Below, piece after piece: positions 59,844 to 64,000 of a stretch of 64,000 nucleotides of DNA. The DNA is taken from positions 1 through 64,000 of the forward strand of contig NZ_QOVJ01000004.1 of assembly GCF_004104055.1 (NCBI RefSeq), in the 5' to 3' direction. This stretch comes from Leeuwenhoekiella aestuarii (GTDB lineage: Bacteria > Bacteroidota > Bacteroidia > Flavobacteriales > Flavobacteriaceae). The translations under genes were made by a program, and so were the position numbers. Within the stretch, counting starts at the first letter, position 1. Each line of letters starts with the position of its first letter. Below the pieces are notes generated by a model. The model saw nothing but the letters and a program-made list of their open reading frames with translations. It did no database searches and was not told the origin of the DNA.

Positions 59844-59962
59844 TCTTAGTCTGATAAATTCAAAATAAACATATACAGCAGCATTTTTCTAACAAGATTA
59901 ACCACATATAATCTTATTAAAATGTCAAATAATTATAGCTTCAACCCCAAGTTACAAAGCAT

Positions 59963-59990
59963 AAAAAAACCCGCTCTAAAGCGGGTTTTT
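59963..59990. terminator. Terminator between the thioredoxin-fold gene and fsa
   Basis: Stem ACCCGC (59969-59974) with GCGGGT (59981-59986), loop TCTAAA, with A and T runs on both sides. Serves the convergent fsa gene and probably the upstream plus-strand gene. Confidence 0.85.
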
Positions 59991-60007
59991 ATTTATATAA
60001 GTAGCTA

Positions 60008-60664
60008 TTAGCTATTTCCCTTATTGTAATCTGCTAAGAATTTTTCTAAACCGATATCTGTTAGTGGGTGTTTTAATAAACCTTCAATAGAGCTTAATGG
60101 TCCTGTCATAACATCAGAACCTAACTTAGCACAGTCAATTACGTGCATTGTGTGACGTATAGAAGCAGCTAAAATTTCAGTTTCAAAAGCGTAGTTATCA
60201 TATACTAAACGAATGTCAGCTATAAGCTGTAAACCATCTGTAGAGATATCATCAAGACGACCTAAGAATGGAGAAACATAACTAGCACCTGCCTTAGCAG
60301 CTAATAATGCCTGGCCTACAGAAAATACCAAAGTACAGTTTGTACGGATACCTTTATCGCTAAAATATTTTAACGCTTTAACACCGTCTTTAATCATAGG
60401 TATTTTAACAACAATTTGGTCGTGAAGTGCAGCAAGCTCTTCACCCTCTTTAACCATCCCGTCAAAGTCTGTAGAAATAACCTCTGCACTTACATCACCA
60501 TCTACAAGATTGCAGATGTCAACATAATGTTTAAGTATATTTTCTCTTCCGCTGATGCCTTCTTTAGCCATCAAAGATGGGTTTGTAGTTACACCGTCAA
60601 GAACTCCTAGTTCCTGAGCTTCTTTAATCTGGTCTAGATTTGCTGTATCAATAAAAAATTTCAT
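60008..60664 (-). CDS. fsa: Transaldolase-family protein, fructose-6-phosphate aldolase type
   Basis: A 218-residue class I aldolase of the short transaldolase/FSA subfamily. '[14 protein letters not shown]' and '[17 protein letters not shown]' begin the barrel, the Schiff-base lysine is Lys87 in '[11 protein letters not shown]', and '[20 protein letters not shown]' and 'SPFLGRLDD' complete the site. The family includes both F6P aldolase and true transaldolases of about 215 residues (type 3B); in a cell without a long transaldolase this would supply the pentose phosphate pathway. I cannot choose between the two. Terminator at its 3' end. Cytosolic. Confidence 0.93.
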   Translation of the reverse strand: MKFFIDTANLDQIKEAQELGVLDGVTTNPSLMAKEGISGRENILKHYVDICNLVDGDVSAEVISTDFDGMVKEGEELAALHDQIVVKIPMIKDGVKALKYFSDKGIRTNCTLVFSVGQALLAAKAGASYVSPFLGRLDDISTDGLQLIADIRLVYDNYAFETEILAASIRHTMHVIDCAKLGSDVMTGPLSSIEGLLKHPLTDIGLEKFLADYNKGNS

Positions 60665-60785
60665 GTGAAGAATTTAGATTATCAAAATATTGAATCTCAA
60701 AATTAAGCAATATAATCGTTAATATTTAAGAAGATAGCATTTAAAACAACTTAAGTGTTGTATTTACACTAAAATCACTCAAATA

Positions 60786-61589
60786 CTATAATTTATAATG
60801 ATTTAGTAACAAACGTTCATACATTTTGCCTGGAAGAACGCCTTTTAAAAAAACGGAGATTTTCTGCATAAAAGCACCTACTTTATAATGCACTTCAGGC
60901 TCTTTAGTATTGATGATTGCATAAACAGCTTCTCCCATTTTTTGAGGATCTTCACCGTGATCTACATGCTCATCCATCAAAGACAGAGACTTTCCATAAT
61001 TTTTAGCATACGGTGAGTCTTCTAATAAAGGAGCGTGATAGCGACCCGAAGCAATATTTGTTGCAAAATCACCGGGCGCTACATTAGTCAGTTTTATATT
61101 GAACTCTTTCAATTCCATTCGCAAAGCTTCGGTAGTCAAACTTAGCGCTCCTTTTGTGGCAGAATAGGCACTGCGATACGGCAAGCCCATATAACCGGCA
61201 ATAGAAGTTACATTAATGACGAGTCCGTTCTTTTGCTTTCGCATCATAGGAAGAACAGCTTTGATCACCCGTAACGGTCCAAAATAATTAGTCTCAAAAA
61301 TTGATTTGAGTTCTTCTTCGGGAATCTCTTCTAAAGGGCCGGTAATTCCTTTACCGGCATTATTAATAAGAATATCGATGCGACCTTCAGCTTTAAGAAT
61401 CTGATCAACTGCAGCAGAAACGGTTTCCTCTTTAGTAACATCAAGGGCTAAAAATTGAACGCCATTATCTGAACTAACTTTAGGGCTTCGGCTGGTTCCA
61501 TAAACCGTAAATCCTTTTGTAACTAAAAACTCTGCTATTGATTTTCCTATTCCTGAAGAGGCTCCTGTGATCAAGACTACTTGAGACAT
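60786..61589 (-). CDS. SDR family NAD(P)-dependent oxidoreductase
   Basis: A 267-residue short-chain dehydrogenase. The cofactor loop is 'LITGASSGIGKSIAE' (6-20), then 'LINNAGKG' and the catalytic set Ser129, Tyr142 and Lys146 ('NVTSIAGYMGLPYRSAYSAT'). The classical YxxxK spacing sets it apart from the FabI-like enzyme at 9851. The C-terminal part ('VGAFMQKISVFLKGVLPGKM') is longer and slightly hydrophobic, a trait of retinol- or lipid-type SDRs. The substrate is unknown. Its start codon is about 44 bases downstream of the SRP RNA 3' end on the same strand. Confidence 0.9.
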   Translation of the reverse strand: MSQVVLITGASSGIGKSIAEFLVTKGFTVYGTSRSPKVSSDNGVQFLALDVTKEETVSAAVDQILKAEGRIDILINNAGKGITGPLEEIPEEELKSIFETNYFGPLRVIKAVLPMMRKQKNGLVINVTSIAGYMGLPYRSAYSATKGALSLTTEALRMELKEFNIKLTNVAPGDFATNIASGRYHAPLLEDSPYAKNYGKSLSLMDEHVDHGEDPQKMGEAVYAIINTKEPEVHYKVGAFMQKISVFLKGVLPGKMYERLLLNHYKL

Positions 61590-61632
61590 ACATTAAATTT
61601 AGAGCGGGGAAAATACGTAAATATAAGGCATA

Positions 61633-61735
61633 AAAAAAGGCAAGCTACCTACATCACACCGCTACGACCATCTACCCTTGCTGCGTTCCCGCCCTGGGGG
61701 AATTCGACAGGAGCTGGTTGTGTAGGACTTGCCGG
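61633..61735 (-). ncRNA. ffs: Small signal recognition particle RNA (4.5S-type)
   Basis: Read on the minus strand. The RNA closes with a terminal stem GGCAAG and CTTGCC, ends in a run of seven T at 61638-61632, and carries the SRP-like internal loop as GGGCGGGAACGCAGCAAGGG followed by TAGATGGTC. The ends GTCCTACACAACCAGC and GGTGTGATGTAGG pair. The core GGAACGCAGCAAGGGTA is the one I know from flavobacterial SRP RNAs. It would bind Ffh and guide membrane protein targeting. A perfect TTTG-N19-TATATTTG promoter lies immediately upstream (61769-61739). The 5' end is set about six bases after the -7 box, so it is approximate. No gene overlaps it. Confidence 0.92.
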
Positions 61736-61738
61736 GTG

Positions 61739-61769
61739 CAAATATACAGCAATCAAACAGCAAACCAAA
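61739..61769 (-). promoter_or_regulatory. Consensus Bacteroidota promoter of the SRP RNA
   Basis: On the minus strand: TTTG (61769-61766), exactly 19 bases, then TATATTTG (61746-61739). This matches the TTTG-N19-TAnnTTTG consensus without mismatch, as expected for a highly expressed RNA. Confidence 0.85.
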
Positions 61770-61822
61770 CGTTTTTTAAACTGAATTTATTGATTTAACT
61801 TGACAACAAAATTATTATACAT

Positions 61823-62881
61823 ATGCGCAGTTATAACCTTCTCGCTATCTTAACCTTAAGTCTTGCGATTCTCTCCTGTGGCAACGGAAAAGATTTGAGT
61901 AAAAGTTTTACTTTAACACTAAACAAGCCAGAATCAACTCTAAAAAACGGAGATCAAGTGGTTATAAACCTCAAACCAAAGGGTGATGTTACCATAGATT
62001 CGGTTGTTTATTCTTTTGATGATAACGTTTTAGATCGCAAAAAAGATTTGAGCAGCATTGATGCGATTCTCAATGTTACTCAGTTAGGTGAAAAAATGCT
62101 GGAAGCTGAAGTTTATGCAGATGGTAAACAAGCTACTCTCTCCTCTAAGCTTACGTTTGTGGCTTCAGAAGCACCGGTTTTATACACTTATGAAATTGTA
62201 AATACTTACCCACACAGCAAAACTTCTTACACCCAAGGTCTGGAATTTCACGGTGACACCTTATATGAAAGTGTAGGTGAATACGGGAAATCTGGCTTGC
62301 TGAAAACTGACTTAAAAACTGGAAAAATCCTAAAGCGCATTGATCTTGCCAAGAATTTTTTCGCCGAAGGCTTAACAATAATAGATTCCAGATTGATTCA
62401 ATTGACATGGAGAGAGAATCAAGGTTTTGTTTACGACTTAGACACTTTTGAAAAAACCGATACCTTCAATTATGGAAAAAGTAAAGAAGGCTGGGGTCTT
62501 TGCAACGATGGCAATACCATTTACAAATCTGATGGTACTGAGAAAATATGGCTTCTAGATGCTGAAACCTATGCTGAAAAAGCATTCATTCAAGTGGTAG
62601 ATTCTAAAAAATTACGATCTAAATACAACGAGTTAGAATGGGTCAATGGTAAAATTTATGCTAACAGCTATCAGTTTGACAGCATTTCGATCATAAATCC
62701 AGAAACGGGTGCAATTGAAGGTGTTGTTGATTTGAGATCGCTCAAGAAAAAAATTAATTCTATAGAAGATGCCGGTAATGAAGTTCTTAATGGGATCGCT
62801 TACAACCCCAAAACAGACCAGCTTTACGTCACAGGCAAACATTGGGACAAATTGTTTGAGATTCGTCTGATCAAGAAATAA
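61823..62881 (+). CDS. Glutaminyl-peptide cyclotransferase lipoprotein
   Basis: A 352-residue lipoprotein (signal 'MRSYNLLAILTLSLAILS', acylated Cys19). A beta domain of about 85 residues ('VVINLKPKGDVTIDSVVYSF') precedes a five-bladed beta-propeller of the glutamine cyclotransferase family (plant-type QC): 'TSYTQGLEFHGDTLYESVGE', 'AEGLTIIDSRLIQLTWRENQ', 'EGWGLCNDGNTIYKSDGTEK' and 'VLNGIAYNPKTDQLYVTGK'. It would turn N-terminal Gln into pyroglutamate on exported proteins and so protect them from aminopeptidases. The ATG is at 61823. The next lipoprotein gene starts four bases after its stop, so the two are probably co-transcribed. Confidence 0.9.
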   Translation: MRSYNLLAILTLSLAILSCGNGKDLSKSFTLTLNKPESTLKNGDQVVINLKPKGDVTIDSVVYSFDDNVLDRKKDLSSIDAILNVTQLGEKMLEAEVYADGKQATLSSKLTFVASEAPVLYTYEIVNTYPHSKTSYTQGLEFHGDTLYESVGEYGKSGLLKTDLKTGKILKRIDLAKNFFAEGLTIIDSRLIQLTWRENQGFVYDLDTFEKTDTFNYGKSKEGWGLCNDGNTIYKSDGTEKIWLLDAETYAEKAFIQVVDSKKLRSKYNELEWVNGKIYANSYQFDSISIINPETGAIEGVVDLRSLKKKINSIEDAGNEVLNGIAYNPKTDQLYVTGKHWDKLFEIRLIKK

Positions 62882-62885
62882 TCTG

Positions 62886-64000
62886 TTGAAAAATCTACTA
62901 AAAACCGGACTTCTATTCCTTGCTATCATTACTGCTACGCTTTTTATGAGTGCGTGCCGTGAAGATTTTGAACCTACGCGCAGTAAAGGGAACCTGAGTT
63001 TTTCTAAAGACACGGTTTTTTTAGATACGGTATTTTCAAATATTGGCAGCAGCACTTATCATTTAAAGGTTTACAACAATTCAACTAATCTTATCTCGAT
63101 ACCTTATGTCGGTTTATCGAAAGGCGAAAACTCTCAATATAGGCTTAATGTTGACGGCATGGCCGGAACGATTTTTGAAAACATAGAAATTTTACCCAAA
63201 GACAGTATTTATATTTTTATTGAAACTACTGTAGATGCAGCTATTCAAACCCAAAACAGCTTTGTATACACCGATCAAATTCAGTTTGATTCTGGTACCA
63301 ATCTACAAACCGTAGAACTGGTTACGCTTATTCAGGATGCGATTTTTTTATATCCCGAGAAAAATGCCGCAGGTATTAAAGAAACCTTAGAAATTGGTCT
63401 TAACGAAACAGGAGTTCCCATAACAGTTGAAGGTTTTTTACTAGAGGATGATCAATTGAATTTCACCAACCAAAAGCCCTATGTTATTTACGGCTACGCC
63501 GGAATACCTTCTGGTAAAACGTTGCAAATAGATGCCGGTACGCGTATTCATTTTCATGAAAACAGCGGACTCATTTTTGCAAATGGATCACGTTTAGAAG
63601 CAAACGGTGCTTTGAGTGAGGATCAAGAAGTTTTAGAAAACGAGATCATTCTTGAAGGTGACCGCTTAGAGCCAGCATACACCGAAGTTCCCGGTCAGTG
63701 GGGAACAATTTGGTTTACCCCCGGTAGCACAGCCTCTATGAATTATGTTACTATAAAGAACAACAACATAGGTATTCTCGCTGATGGAAATACCGGTGAT
63801 GTGAATCCAGATTTTTACATAAAAAATACACAGATCTACAATACATCAAGTATGGGATTATATGCCTTAACCGCATCAATTCTTGGAGAGAATTTAGTTA
63901 TTGGCAATTCAGGAATCTCCAATTTATGGCTGCGTTTAGGAGGTAATTATGAGTTTACTCACAGTACATTTGCTAATTATTGGTCTCAAAGTTTCAGAAA
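62886..64000 (+). CDS. Large surface lipoprotein, 3' end beyond the window (partial)
   Basis: An open frame that continues past base 64000, so only about 371 residues are visible. The start is TTG at 62886, giving MKNLLKTGLLFLAIITATLF followed by the lipobox MSAC and 'REDFEPTRSKGNLSF'. The visible part is beta-rich, with 'KNAAGIKETLEIGLNETG', 'DAGTRIHFHENSGLIFANG', 'EVPGQWGTIWFTPGS' and repeated strands ('VTIKNNNIGILADGN', 'IKNTQIYNTSSMGLYAL'), which resembles a right-handed parallel beta-helix. This suggests a polysaccharide- or surface-binding lipoprotein. It follows the glutaminyl cyclase gene by four bases. No stop codon was met within the window. Confidence 0.8.
   Translation, partial: MKNLLKTGLLFLAIITATLFMSACREDFEPTRSKGNLSFSKDTVFLDTVFSNIGSSTYHLKVYNNSTNLISIPYVGLSKGENSQYRLNVDGMAGTIFENIEILPKDSIYIFIETTVDAAIQTQNSFVYTDQIQFDSGTNLQTVELVTLIQDAIFLYPEKNAAGIKETLEIGLNETGVPITVEGFLLEDDQLNFTNQKPYVIYGYAGIPSGKTLQIDAGTRIHFHENSGLIFANGSRLEANGALSEDQEVLENEIILEGDRLEPAYTEVPGQWGTIWFTPGSTASMNYVTIKNNNIGILADGNTGDVNPDFYIKNTQIYNTSSMGLYALTASILGENLVIGNSGISNLWLRLGGNYEFTHSTFANYWSQSFR

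Noticed and set aside
1-64000. tRNA, rRNA, CRISPR, prophage, transposase or integrase genes
   Set aside because: None were seen on either strand; no short regularly spaced repeats, no tRNA-like cloverleaf and no transposase motifs were found. This was a visual search, so degraded fragments could be missed.

Overview
The window looks like a chromosomal core segment of a marine member of the Flavobacteriaceae (Bacteroidota). The grounds are AT-rich DNA (roughly 37-39% GC by eye), near-absence of Shine-Dalgarno sites, Bacteroidota-type promoters (TTTG, about 19 bases, TAnnTTTG), many small lipoproteins with a Cys lipobox, 'QVGIGTTNP'-type secreted proteins, a SusC-like 'VVVVGYG' segment, a fused E1 alpha-beta 2-oxoacid dehydrogenase and a MutS2 without an Smr domain. 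I cannot fix the genus from sequence alone. There is no sign of prophage, insertion sequence, CRISPR array, tRNA or rRNA.

Layout. 1-1740: a PH-domain protein, a small HMA-like protein and a GNAT acetyltransferase. 1743-8572 (minus): a three-gene operon with a transglutaminase/DUF2126 protein, a circularly permuted ATP-grasp fused to an alpha-E domain, and a second transglutaminase. 8804-13516 (minus): a compact chain of FAD oxidoreductase, SAM methyltransferase, type III polyketide synthase and FabI-like reductase, then a threonine aldolase; this looks like a phenolic-lipid or alkylpyrone type pathway. 13620-17226 (minus): an OmpA-like lipoprotein, a lipocalin-like lipoprotein, a 52-residue DUF1328 membrane peptide and the fused E1 enzyme. 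17379-23718 (plus): a 2-oxoglutarate/IPNS-type oxygenase, SUI1/YciH, DUF1835 protein, nucleoside phosphorylase, polyphosphate kinase, a leaderless substrate-binding-type protein and a 53-residue membrane peptide. 23780-29858: ung, mutS2, a DCC thioredoxin-like protein, a MuiA/DUF4139 protein interrupted by a carboxypeptidase-regulatory/SusC-like insert, and a HAD dehalogenase. 29838-37829: a lamin-tail surface protein, a dicarboxylate/glutamate symporter, aroC, an LpxH-like phosphoesterase, a lipoprotein and a UvrD helicase. 38153-46250 (plus): a VWA lipoprotein, DsrE and M20 exported proteins, a membrane-anchored FMN glutamate-synthase-like protein with a small membrane partner, a DUF3124 lipoprotein, a K+/H+-type antiporter and a lipoprotein. 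46258-64000: a patatin and M1 aminopeptidase pair, recG, pheT, hypothetical membrane proteins, a YbiT-like ABC-F, a thioredoxin-fold lipoprotein that has lost its CxxC, fsa-type transaldolase, an SDR, SRP RNA (ffs), a glutaminyl cyclase lipoprotein and a truncated surface lipoprotein that runs off the window.

The most interesting items are the overlapping type III PKS operon (FAD enzyme + methyltransferase + PKS + Y-x6-K reductase), the ATP-grasp/alpha-E/transglutaminase/DUF2126 peptide-ligase-like operon, the DUF4139 protein split by a SusC-type domain, the orphan cytosolic binding protein beside ppk1, and a family of about 35-42 bp intergenic repeats found at several places in the window. 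Several start codons were moved from the longest reading frame on the basis of promoters, signal peptides or family N-termini.
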